Source of the DNA: a bacterium
Lineage (GTDB): Bacteria > Zhuqueibacterota > QNDG01 > JAFGCO01
Length of the DNA: 37,355 nt
Direction of reading: 5' to 3'
Assembly (NCBI GenBank): GCA_016930535.1
Contig: JAFGGN010000085.1
Coordinates: 103,281 to 140,635 of the forward strand
Shown in pieces: positions 15,318 to 25,548 of the stretch (the first letter of the stretch is position 1; the number at the start of each line of letters is the position of its first letter). The notes beneath the pieces are model-generated. The model ran no database searches. It saw nothing but the letters and a program-made list of their open reading frames with translations, and had not been told where the DNA came from. Both the position numbers and the translations under genes were made by a program.

Positions 15318-16268
15318 TCACGAATTGCTGTCCCCTGCATATTCGCGGGCCAGACCGAGGGCAGCTGCAACCACGAACAGGCTGGCCGGTTTGGTGGTAT
15401 GATAACCGGAATTTTTGGTGGTTTTCTGCCGGACCACGACAATGTCCGTTCCCTCGCTTGAGCTGCGTTCGACCACGACCTTCCTGGAGGGAGAGCGCGT
15501 TGTGGCCGTGTCGAATATCCGGTTTTCCGATCTGGCGAGAAGCACGCAGTACAGATACGGATAATCGGTTCCCTGAACATTATTGATTGATATTTGCACC
15601 TGAATTCCCATAAATCCCTCAGGCGCATTCAAGAGGCGAATCATCAGCCTGGCGTCTTTGGGAATGTCCTTGCCGTCCTGCGTTTTTTCAACGGACAGCA
15701 TGGGTTGCACCTGTACTTCGCTGTTTGCGGACAGGGCCTTCATAATATGTTCCAGATGCCTGATTTTCAGAATCAGACTGTCCTTTTTCAAATACGTTCG
15801 CACGCCCGTGATCCAGTGCGGAAAGAGCACAACCGCACCGTTCAGCATGACATAACCGGCTATCCTATTGTCAAACAGTCTGAAAGTGACGTAAAACAGT
15901 AAACAGAATCCCAGAATCGACAAAAACAGAACCAGGCATCCGAGGCCGTTGGTGATATCGAAGGCATCCCGGTCCCATTTTTTCAGCTGTTTTTCCTTCT
16001 CCTTGATCTTTTTGAATTCATCGGGGGTGACCCTGCTCCATGTTTCGCCGCGTTTCATTTTCGGCTTTGCCCTGTATCCGCGGATCATGCCCATGAGTGT
16101 TCCGAAAAACAGGACAGCAAGTCCGAGCCAGTAATTAACCATCATCTCGAGCGCAACTCCAAGAAGCATGACCACGACAATGGCAAACATCCGAAGGCGA
16201 TACGGCATGGACTTCATTAAAACAAAGTGAATGTCACCCTGCAGTTCAGGAGCCGGAAACCATGACAT
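15318..16268 (-). CDS. Polytopic membrane protein of unknown function, partner of the radical SAM gene
   Basis: 316 residues. About four hydrophobic segments are seen: two near the N-terminus (about 25-42 and 44-60), then a charged linker with 'KKIKEKEKQLKKWDRDAFD', then two more (about 107-130 and 138-155). The C-terminal ~150 residues form a soluble domain ('LMIRLLNAPEGFMGIQVQIS', 'YPYLYCVLLAR', 'KVVVERSSSEGTDIVVVRQ'), finishing with a short hydrophobic stretch. No family is recognised. The start at 16268 has GGAGG six bases upstream and overlaps the end of the radical SAM gene by 23 bases, so the two are translated from one message. The longest ORF would add 52 residues that only overlay the radical SAM frame. 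Its place suggests a role in the same process as the two upstream genes. Confidence 0.75.
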   Translation of the reverse strand: MSWFPAPELQGDIHFVLMKSMPYRLRMFAIVVVMLLGVALEMMVNYWLGLAVLFFGTLMGMIRGYRAKPKMKRGETWSRVTPDEFKKIKEKEKQLKKWDRDAFDITNGLGCLVLFLSILGFCLLFYVTFRLFDNRIAGYVMLNGAVVLFPHWITGVRTYLKKDSLILKIRHLEHIMKALSANSEVQVQPMLSVEKTQDGKDIPKDARLMIRLLNAPEGFMGIQVQISINNVQGTDYPYLYCVLLARSENRIFDTATTRSPSRKVVVERSSSEGTDIVVVRQKTTKNSGYHTTKPASLFVVAAALGLAREYAGDSNS

Positions 16269-17580
16269 TTTTATCCTCCACAAGTTCTTGATACCCGACA
16301 TGGCGCCAGTACAGCGGACAACCGCCGTTGCACACGGCAAGGTCCTCACAGTCACGGCATTTTTCATGAACAAATTGTTTGTCACGGAAAAACCGGACAC
16401 CGGAGGATTCCCACAGATCCCCAAAAGATCCGTTTTTATTCAGGAGATTGCCCACAGGTTCGGGATAGCTGGAACACGGCAGCACATCCCCGTTGGGTGC
16501 GACACTCAACAAACCGTCACAGGCCGAGCATCCTTTGTTTCCCAGACCGTGCACAATGGGATTAAAGATGCACACGGGTGTGGGGGAATACCACATAAAC
16601 TCGATATCCAGAGCCCCGGCCCTTTCTTTAAGATCCAGTACGATGGGACCGATTTCCGTATAGGATACCAGAAGGTCGTCGAGATTTTCCAAAGAGGCAC
16701 CTGCAGGCATAAGCAGGTTCATGGACAGCTTTTTCAATCCGAGATCCTGCACAAGATCCAGAATTTCTTTCAGATGCGTACGGTTCATCGCCGAAATCGT
16801 GGTGTTCGTATGGACCCGAATCCCCGCCTCCATGAGCTGCCTGAGTCCGTTTATAGTCCTTTCGAAAGCGCCTGAATGCTGCACGATACGGTCGTGCAGG
16901 CCCGCATTACCGGCTTCAAGGCTGATCTGGGCGGAATCCAGGCCTGCCTCCCTGAGCGATACGGCAGCGGATGCCGGGATCAGTGTTCCGTTTGTGATCA
17001 GATTCGTCCACATGGACAGCGACTTGGCGTGCCTGATCAGCTCGGGCAGATCCTGACGGAGCATGGGTTCCCCTCCGGTGAAGCTCACCGAAGGAATCTG
17101 TGCCTCGTTCCGGATGATTCCGAGCACGGTTTTGGCCTGCTCCGTATCCATTTCCCCCGCGCTGTCGGACTTCCTGCAGCCGCATCCCGCATAACAGAAA
17201 CGGCAGGCCAGATTGCACCGGTATGTCAGCGCTATCTCGCTTAGAACGGGCCACCGGTTAAATCCGATTTCGAACGGGATTCTCTCGATGCCCCTGTACG
17301 CTCCCCGCTCATGATAGCAGCCTTTCAGCAGCAGGTTCAGGTCCGTAAAAAAATAGTGCACATCTCTGGCCGCGGTTTCCTGCTCCAAATACCGGTCGAT
17401 CAGCGTATAAATACTCTGTCCGCCGAATACATGACTGAGAATACGGAAACCCTGTTCGTTGAGTTTATAGGCTTCGTTGGGTATTTTAATGAGAAGATGA
17501 TCCGTTTCACGGACAAACACATAGGGCCTGATCCGTGACGCAAACTCGTCGACCCACCCGATATGTGCATAATAAGACAT
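16246..17580 (-). CDS. Radical SAM/SPASM enzyme with N-terminal PqqD-like domain
   Basis: 444 residues. Residues about 20-90 ('HLLIKIPNEAYKLNEQGFRI...IYTLIDRYL') look like a PqqD-type peptide-recognition domain. The radical SAM core starts with 'LTYRCNLACRFCYAGCGC': C122, C126 and C129 bind the SAM cluster, with two further cysteines close by (C133, C135). 'SFTGGEPMLRQDL' (166-178) is the GGEP motif. The C-terminal SPASM region has C351, C354, C369, C408, C411, C417 and C421, enough for auxiliary iron-sulfur clusters, with 'APNGDVLPCSS' and 'CEDLAVCNGGCP' as hallmarks. This plan is that of enzymes that modify ribosomal peptides (PqqE and sactipeptide/ranthipeptide maturases). The gene starts 19 bases after the stop of the Cys/His-tailed membrane protein, the probable substrate (inference). 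The ribosome site is weak (GGGA). Confidence 0.9.
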   Translation of the reverse strand: MSYYAHIGWVDEFASRIRPYVFVRETDHLLIKIPNEAYKLNEQGFRILSHVFGGQSIYTLIDRYLEQETAARDVHYFFTDLNLLLKGCYHERGAYRGIERIPFEIGFNRWPVLSEIALTYRCNLACRFCYAGCGCRKSDSAGEMDTEQAKTVLGIIRNEAQIPSVSFTGGEPMLRQDLPELIRHAKSLSMWTNLITNGTLIPASAAVSLREAGLDSAQISLEAGNAGLHDRIVQHSGAFERTINGLRQLMEAGIRVHTNTTISAMNRTHLKEILDLVQDLGLKKLSMNLLMPAGASLENLDDLLVSYTEIGPIVLDLKERAGALDIEFMWYSPTPVCIFNPIVHGLGNKGCSACDGLLSVAPNGDVLPCSSYPEPVGNLLNKNGSFGDLWESSGVRFFRDKQFVHEKCRDCEDLAVCNGGCPLYWRHVGYQELVEDKNVMVSGS

Positions 17581-17599
17581 GATATCCCGCGCTTTCCGG

Positions 17600-19273
17600 T
17601 CAATGACCGCTGCTCACACAGGCGCCGTGACAGGCGCCGTGGCAGGCCGAATGACAGGCCGAATGGCATGCAGAGTGACAGGCAGAATGGCAGGCGTCGT
17701 GACACACATTCTGCATAAAAGGCCCTTCGTAACAGGCCGGTGTGGTCCTGAAGTCTGAAAATCCCTGCTGAATCGACCGGAACTGCGGTGTACATCCCCG
17801 TGATATTTCCCGCGCCCTGCTGTCATAATGATACCAGTTCCTGTGATAGCCGGATTCATGATCACGATGGGTGACGTCTGCCCCGTCTACCGGTAGTTTG
17901 GATTCCTCATACCTGTACTTTTTCCGGTAATGGGCTTTCGTGGCATCCAGGTCCGCATCCCAGGTTTTCTGTTCCAGCCCCGAGCCTGCGGATTGGAAAA
18001 CCGAATTCAGGGAGGCTTCCGAAATCACACCGTCATCCCGGATCGATGCCAGCAGCATCTGTTCATAGGCATTGCCGGAGGCCGCTTGCGCCCCCTTTCT
18101 GAGACGCAGCTCCGGTGTCAGGGATTCAACAGTGACAGCGCCCGACTTTTCGAGATTCGCCAGCATCACACCCAGCAATGTGAGAAGCGGAACATCCAGC
18201 AGCAATCCGGCCTCGAGGTAATCCAGGCTTTTTTCCACTTTTCCCGTCTTCCTGAACGAACCCACCTGAAGTTTCGGAGGGATCCATTCATTCCCCTCCC
18301 ATTTGATCCTGTCGATGCCCTCACGGGCGATCAGCATAGACTGATGCTTGCGTGCCATAATCATGACAGGCATCAGGACAAAAAGAAAAACGAAACCGCC
18401 TGCAAGAACAGCCAGCATATTTAAAGAGATACGGAGGCGCGAGAGCATGCTTCCCGGGAAGAACCGGTTCAGGATATATTTTTCCTCGGCCTGACGCGCC
18501 CCGACAACCTCGTCCAGTATACTGCCCGGAGCCATGGTTATCAGGCGGAAAAACGTGGCATCCACATACGTCTGAATCTGAAAATGATACCGGCGTCCCG
18601 GGTTTTCACGATGAAACCGGACGGCCAGGTATTGCTGACCCGCATCGTTATTCACCGTGGAATAATCGATCATGTAGCGTTCGTTCACGTATTTTTCTGT
18701 CATAAAACGGACCGATTCCAGCTCTGCATCGGTCACGGTGGCGCCCCCCATAATGACCGGATATATCACAGTGACGGTTTCATGTTCCAGGGCATCCTCC
18801 CACTGAACAGGCGCCCAGTTGAACACGGTCAGGTTCCCTTCTTCATGCGGTGTCTGCGTCACATTCGCACTGGCTTCAAGATCCGTATCATACCTGAAGA
18901 AATAAGTGATTTCCCCGTTGTGGAACGCTTGTCCTTCCGCAAGAATGATATCATATTTCCGTGAATTCATGAACCTGATTGTCAGGGGATAACGCCGGCC
19001 CGATTCATCCTCGGCATAGGCGTTCGACACATCGAACACGGGGCGGCCGGCGAATCCTTCAAAATAGAATCCATGCAGGTCGGCGTTTTTACAATCCCAT
19101 CGGACCGCGTAGGAAACACGGGCCTTCCCGTCCGCATCCAGGACAACGCTGACTTCGACCCATTTCATTCTGAATCCGGCCTGAAGCGTCCCGCTCATCA
19201 TCAGCAGCAGGATAAACGGGATGACGATTCTGAGAAACCGGCCGGAACGGCCGTTCGATGCCTTGCTTTTCAT
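17600..19273 (-). CDS. DUF2207-like membrane protein with C-terminal (CHxA)7-C tail
   Basis: 557 residues. A signal peptide or anchor (about 13-32) is followed by a beta-rich extracytoplasmic domain (33-250: 'MKWVEVSVVLDADGKARVSY', 'ITYFFRYDTD', 'FNWAPVQWEDA', 'ETVTVIYP') like DUF2207, a TM helix at about 282-306, and a cytoplasmic helical region (about 340-450). A His/Tyr/Arg-rich linker leads to the tail. From C524 to C552 cysteine occurs every fourth residue: CHDA, CHSA four times, CHGA twice, then C, followed by VSSGH. Two more cysteines precede it (C494, C514). If the topology is right, the tail is cytoplasmic, where a radical SAM enzyme could reach it. The ribosome site is AAGGTGA. It begins 15 bases after ligA and ends 19 bases before the radical SAM gene. 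Confidence 0.85.
   Translation of the reverse strand: MKSKASNGRSGRFLRIVIPFILLLMMSGTLQAGFRMKWVEVSVVLDADGKARVSYAVRWDCKNADLHGFYFEGFAGRPVFDVSNAYAEDESGRRYPLTIRFMNSRKYDIILAEGQAFHNGEITYFFRYDTDLEASANVTQTPHEEGNLTVFNWAPVQWEDALEHETVTVIYPVIMGGATVTDAELESVRFMTEKYVNERYMIDYSTVNNDAGQQYLAVRFHRENPGRRYHFQIQTYVDATFFRLITMAPGSILDEVVGARQAEEKYILNRFFPGSMLSRLRISLNMLAVLAGGFVFLFVLMPVMIMARKHQSMLIAREGIDRIKWEGNEWIPPKLQVGSFRKTGKVEKSLDYLEAGLLLDVPLLTLLGVMLANLEKSGAVTVESLTPELRLRKGAQAASGNAYEQMLLASIRDDGVISEASLNSVFQSAGSGLEQKTWDADLDATKAHYRKKYRYEESKLPVDGADVTHRDHESGYHRNWYHYDSRAREISRGCTPQFRSIQQGFSDFRTTPACYEGPFMQNVCHDACHSACHSACHSACHSACHGACHGACVSSGH
17618..17704 (-). repeat. 12-bp coding repeat for the CHxA tail
   Basis: Seven 12-base units of the form TGY CAY NNN GCN plus a last TGT codon. 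Units differ at third positions (TGT/TGC, CAC/CAT, GCC/GCA) while Cys, His and Ala never change, which points to selection on the protein pattern rather than recent slippage alone. Confidence 0.9.
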
Positions 19274-19288
19274 GACGGATCACCTTTT

Positions 19289-21978
<2,690 letters not shown>

Positions 21979-22029
21979 GCGCATCCCTCCTAATTTGATC
22001 AATCATACAGTATTATACATCCGGAAGAA

Positions 22030-22899
22030 TTAAAGCGTTTCCATCGATATATATTCGGTCTGTTTTGCGATTTCATCGAATCTGAGAATATTCTGAAGCA
22101 GCCGTTTCAGCTGATTCATGGGAACCATACAGGCCCTGTCACTGAGTGCATTATCGGGATCCGGATGGGATTCGATAAACAGGCCGGAAATACCTGCGGA
22201 TACAGCCGCCCTGGCGAGACATTCGATAAATTCACGCTGGCCGGCGGATTCCGTACCGCCGCCCCCAGGAAGCTGGACGCTGTGCGTGGCATCGAAAATC
22301 ACGGGAAACCGGCTCTCTTTGAGTATCTGCAGGCTGCGTATGTCGGTCACCAGATTGTTGTATCCGAACGAGGCGCCGCGTTCCGTCAGCAAAATTTTAC
22401 CGCATCCGGACCGGGCGGCCTTGTCGGCAACCTTGAGCATCTCATGCGGCGAGAGAAACTGGCCCTTTTTCAGATTCACGACTTTGCCTGTTTCGCACGC
22501 CGCCGCGATCAGATCGGTCTGCCTGCACAAAAATGCGGGGATCTGCAGAATATCGGCCACCTCTGATACGGGTTTTGCCTGTGTTTCCCTGTGAATATCC
22601 GTGCATACGGGTACATGGAACGTCTCACGGACTTGCTGAAGAATTTTCAGCCCCTCTTCCAGTCCCGCTCCTCTCGGACCGTCCGCAGAGGTCCGGTTGG
22701 CCTTGTCGAATGACGATTTGTACACCAGTCCGATCTTCAGTTCATCCGCGATCTGTTTCAGCGTTTCCGCTGTTTTCATGGCCAGGTCGCGGTTTTCAAT
22801 CGCACAGGGTCCGCAGATCAGGCCCAGTTTCTGATCATTGGCGAATTGAACGGATTGAACAGTTTCATCTCCGGCAACAACCGGCTGCATTTTAATCAT
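22030..22899 (-). CDS. kdsA: 3-deoxy-8-phosphooctulonate (KDO-8-P) synthase
   Basis: 289 residues. It condenses phosphoenolpyruvate with D-arabinose 5-phosphate to make KDO-8-P, the precursor of Kdo in the inner core of LPS. Diagnostic segments are 'LICGPCAIENRDLAM' (about 27-41), 'YKSSFDKANRTSADGPRG' (60-77), 'VCTDIHRETQAKPVSEVADI', 'NLKKGQFLSPHEM', 'TERGASFGYNNLV' and 'PVIFDATHSVQLPGG'. It shows that the host makes LPS and so has an outer membrane. ATG 22899 has GGAG eight bases upstream. It seems to be the first gene of a minus-strand run through ligA to the radical SAM cluster, and it is divergent from the S74 protein gene. A possible minus-strand promoter TTGTGT-N17-TATTTT is in the shared gap. 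Confidence 0.96.
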   Translation of the reverse strand: MIKMQPVVAGDETVQSVQFANDQKLGLICGPCAIENRDLAMKTAETLKQIADELKIGLVYKSSFDKANRTSADGPRGAGLEEGLKILQQVRETFHVPVCTDIHRETQAKPVSEVADILQIPAFLCRQTDLIAAACETGKVVNLKKGQFLSPHEMLKVADKAARSGCGKILLTERGASFGYNNLVTDIRSLQILKESRFPVIFDATHSVQLPGGGGTESAGQREFIECLARAAVSAGISGLFIESHPDPDNALSDRACMVPMNQLKRLLQNILRFDEIAKQTEYISMETL

Positions 22900-22974
22900 A
22901 AAGGCTTCTCCGTGAATCAGGTGCAGAACAATTCTAAAATATCAACTGTGAGTCAAAAACACAAACGATTTTAT

Positions 22975-23003
22975 TTGAAATCCACCCATTTATTTTGTAT
23001 AAT
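22975..23003 (+). promoter_or_regulatory. Promoter of the S74 surface protein gene
   Basis: TTGAAA (22975-22980), 17-base spacer and an exact TATAAT (22998-23003), about 115 bases upstream of the start codon at 23118. Confidence 0.6.
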
Positions 23004-23117
23004 CCTATCATCCCACAACATTGACCACAACCGGTTTCTTCTTTCTGCCTGAAAATGCTGCTGTCCGACAGGTGGGCAAAATTCCACTGTGAATCCACTC
23101 AATACCGGGAGGTAGCC

Positions 23118-25391
23118 ATGTCAAAGTATGACTTTTGGATTACGCTGTGCGTGCTGACTATTTGTATCCCAGGTTACACACAGACAATGTCGGTGAAAGA
23201 CAGTGACTCGCATGTTTTAATGGAGGTGAATGACGAGGGGACCATGGGTTCCATTACTCTGCCGGATACAAACGCCGCGCTGAGTTCAGAGGCCCACAAA
23301 CTCTACAACCTGAACGGCACCCTGATCTGGAACGGAACGGCCCTGGGCGCTGCAGGCAGCGCGGGCGGATGGACGGATGACGGCACAGTCGTCAGGCTGA
23401 CCACCGGGACGGACAAGGTCGGCATCGGCCTTACTTCACCGTCCTTTACCCTGGATGTGTCCGGAAAAATCGGTATCGATCACTACCAGGTGCTGTATCT
23501 TCCCGATCAGACGAATTTTGACGGAACCCTGATCATCGGAACCGGAGGCGGCGCACTCAGCCATAGTTCGGGTGACGAAGGGCGCCGGAACACGGCTGCG
23601 GGCATAGGCGTACTTCATGCGAATACAACGGGAGCGAACAACACGGCCGCCGGGTACCGGTCACTGTATAACAATACAACAGGATATACTAATTCGGCGG
23701 TTGGAATGTATGCGCTTTATCAAAATACGACAGGCGCTCTCAACACAGGCTGCGGCTGCAATGCACTCCTTTCCTGTACCATGGGAAATTACAATACGGC
23801 TGTCGGCACGAGTGCGGACAGTTACAATCAATACGGATCGTACAATACCATCGTCGGTGCCCTTGCCGGGACTGCCGGTTCGTATCACAGCAAATCCGGC
23901 AATGTATTCATCGGATACCAGGCCGGTTACAATGAAACCGGCAGCAACAAGCTTTACATCGAAAACAGCAACAGCAGCACACCCCTGATCGGGGGCGACT
24001 TTTCCGCGGATGAGATTTTATTGAACGGCAAGGTCAAATCCTACGGGACACAGATCATCTATTTGCCGGATCAGACGGATTTCAGAGGCACACTGTATTA
24101 TGGAAACGGCGGCCTAAACCTCAGCCACGGCTCGTCACCCGAAGGAGAGGACAACATCGCGGTCGGCATCGGAACACTGAATGCCAACACCACCGGATCC
24201 GCCAATACCGCCGCGGGAGCCTCCGCACTATTTACGAACACCATCGGATACAGGAACACGGCCAGCGGAGCCTATGCGTGTTATTACAATACTGACGGCA
24301 ACGGGAACACGGCCAGTGGCTATTATGCGATCCTGGCCAATACCACGGGCAATCACAACACGGGCATTGGGACCGAGGCCAACCGTTATAATCAGACCGG
24401 GTCGGACAATACGGTGATCGGATATCAGGCAGGGCGAGGCACATCGAATCACAGCAAGTCCGGCAATGTCTTTCTCGGATATCAGGCCGGTTACAATGAA
24501 ACCGGAGACAACAAGCTGTACATTGAGAACAGCAACAGCAGCACACCCCTGATCGGGGGCGATTTTTCTGCGGAAGAAATTTATCTGAACGGGACGGTTT
24601 CAACCTATGGGACACAGGTCCTCTACCTGCCGGACCAGACGGATTTTCTCGGAACGATCATTATCGGTGACGGAGGTACAAGCCTGACCCATTCTTCAAC
24701 ATTTGACGGGTATGGCAATACAGCAGTCGGCATCGGTGCGCTGCATGACAATACGACAGGCAATTACAATACAGCAGTCGGTGAATATGCCTGCTATAAC
24801 AACGAGGGAGGCGGCACGAATATCGCCGTAGGAAGAATGGCCCTCTATAATAACAGCTCGGGACATGGGAATACCGCCATCGGCGATGAGGCCCTGTATT
24901 CCAATCAAACCGGTTACCAGAATACGGCTGTCGGTTATGGAACGGACATGGGAGACAATTTGCACAATTCCACTGCCATAGGCAATGGCGCCTTTGTAAA
25001 CGTCAGCGATAAGGTCGTGATCGGAAACAGCAGCGTGACCACGATCGGAGGGTATGCAGACTGGAGCAACTATTCCGACAGGCGGTACAAGGAAAACATT
25101 GAATACCGGGATGATCTGGGTCTGGAATTCATCATGAAGCTAAAAACAGTCTCATTCAACTATACAGAGGATGAAAACAAACGCCGGAGGGACGGGCTGA
25201 TCGCCCAGGATGTGGAAACGGCGCTTGATGAGCTCGGCACGGCATTCAGCGGCCTGATTGCGGATAAAGACGACCAGCGGACGCTGAACCTGGCCTATGA
25301 TACTTTTGTGATTCCGCTGATCAATGCCGTGAAAGAGCAGCAGGCTCAGATTGAATCGCTTCAGCATGAGATAGAAAAATTGCAGCGATAG
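23118..25391 (+). CDS. Tail-fibre-like secreted protein with triplicated repeats and C-terminal S74 chaperone domain
   Basis: 757 residues. After a signal peptide (MSKYDFWITLCVLTICIPGYTQ) come many short 'GNTAVGIGAL...NTTG' motifs like the left-handed beta-roll head repeats of YadA/Hep-Hag adhesins. These are set in three long repeats that start with 'YLPDQT' at residues 127, 315 and 503, exactly 188 residues apart; the first two end with 'SKSGNVFIGYQAGYNETG' and 'NSNSSTPLIGGDFSA'. Residues about 650-757 are a peptidase S74 intramolecular chaperone: 'YSDRRYKENIEY' (the S/K self-cleavage site), 'GLIAQDVE', and a coiled-coil end 'IESLQHEIEKLQ'. The protein likely trimerises, releases the S74 part by self-cleavage and stands on the cell surface. 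ATG 23118 follows GGGAGG. Confidence 0.88.
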   Translation: MSKYDFWITLCVLTICIPGYTQTMSVKDSDSHVLMEVNDEGTMGSITLPDTNAALSSEAHKLYNLNGTLIWNGTALGAAGSAGGWTDDGTVVRLTTGTDKVGIGLTSPSFTLDVSGKIGIDHYQVLYLPDQTNFDGTLIIGTGGGALSHSSGDEGRRNTAAGIGVLHANTTGANNTAAGYRSLYNNTTGYTNSAVGMYALYQNTTGALNTGCGCNALLSCTMGNYNTAVGTSADSYNQYGSYNTIVGALAGTAGSYHSKSGNVFIGYQAGYNETGSNKLYIENSNSSTPLIGGDFSADEILLNGKVKSYGTQIIYLPDQTDFRGTLYYGNGGLNLSHGSSPEGEDNIAVGIGTLNANTTGSANTAAGASALFTNTIGYRNTASGAYACYYNTDGNGNTASGYYAILANTTGNHNTGIGTEANRYNQTGSDNTVIGYQAGRGTSNHSKSGNVFLGYQAGYNETGDNKLYIENSNSSTPLIGGDFSAEEIYLNGTVSTYGTQVLYLPDQTDFLGTIIIGDGGTSLTHSSTFDGYGNTAVGIGALHDNTTGNYNTAVGEYACYNNEGGGTNIAVGRMALYNNSSGHGNTAIGDEALYSNQTGYQNTAVGYGTDMGDNLHNSTAIGNGAFVNVSDKVVIGNSSVTTIGGYADWSNYSDRRYKENIEYRDDLGLEFIMKLKTVSFNYTEDENKRRRDGLIAQDVETALDELGTAFSGLIADKDDQRTLNLAYDTFVIPLINAVKEQQAQIESLQHEIEKLQR

Positions 25392-25438
25392 TCACAAATC
25401 GAGCCGATTTGGAGGAAGCAATACCGGCAGGATGTAAA

Positions 25439-25500
25439 GAAGGGCATAAAGAATTGCGCTGAACGTAACCTTTATGCCCTTCAGGATTTTTCATATTTTT
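25439..25500 (+). terminator. Intrinsic terminator after the S74 protein gene
   Basis: GAAGGGCATAAAG (25439-25451) and CTTTATGCCCTTC (25470-25482) form a perfect 13-bp stem with an 18-base loop, followed by a T-rich run ending in six T. It separates the S74 gene from the convergent T9SS gene. Confidence 0.75.
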
Positions 25501-25548
25501 TACAATGTTCCGTGTTCCATGAATAGGATCACGGAAAGACGGCCGGAC

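Noticed and set aside
16268..16424. 52-residue N-terminal extension of the membrane protein gene
   Set aside because: It overlies the radical SAM frame and has no ribosome site, while GGAGG precedes the ATG at 16268.
23118..25391. Prophage tail region
   Set aside because: The S74 domain is phage-like, but no other phage structural, lysis or integrase gene is near, and the protein has a secretion signal.
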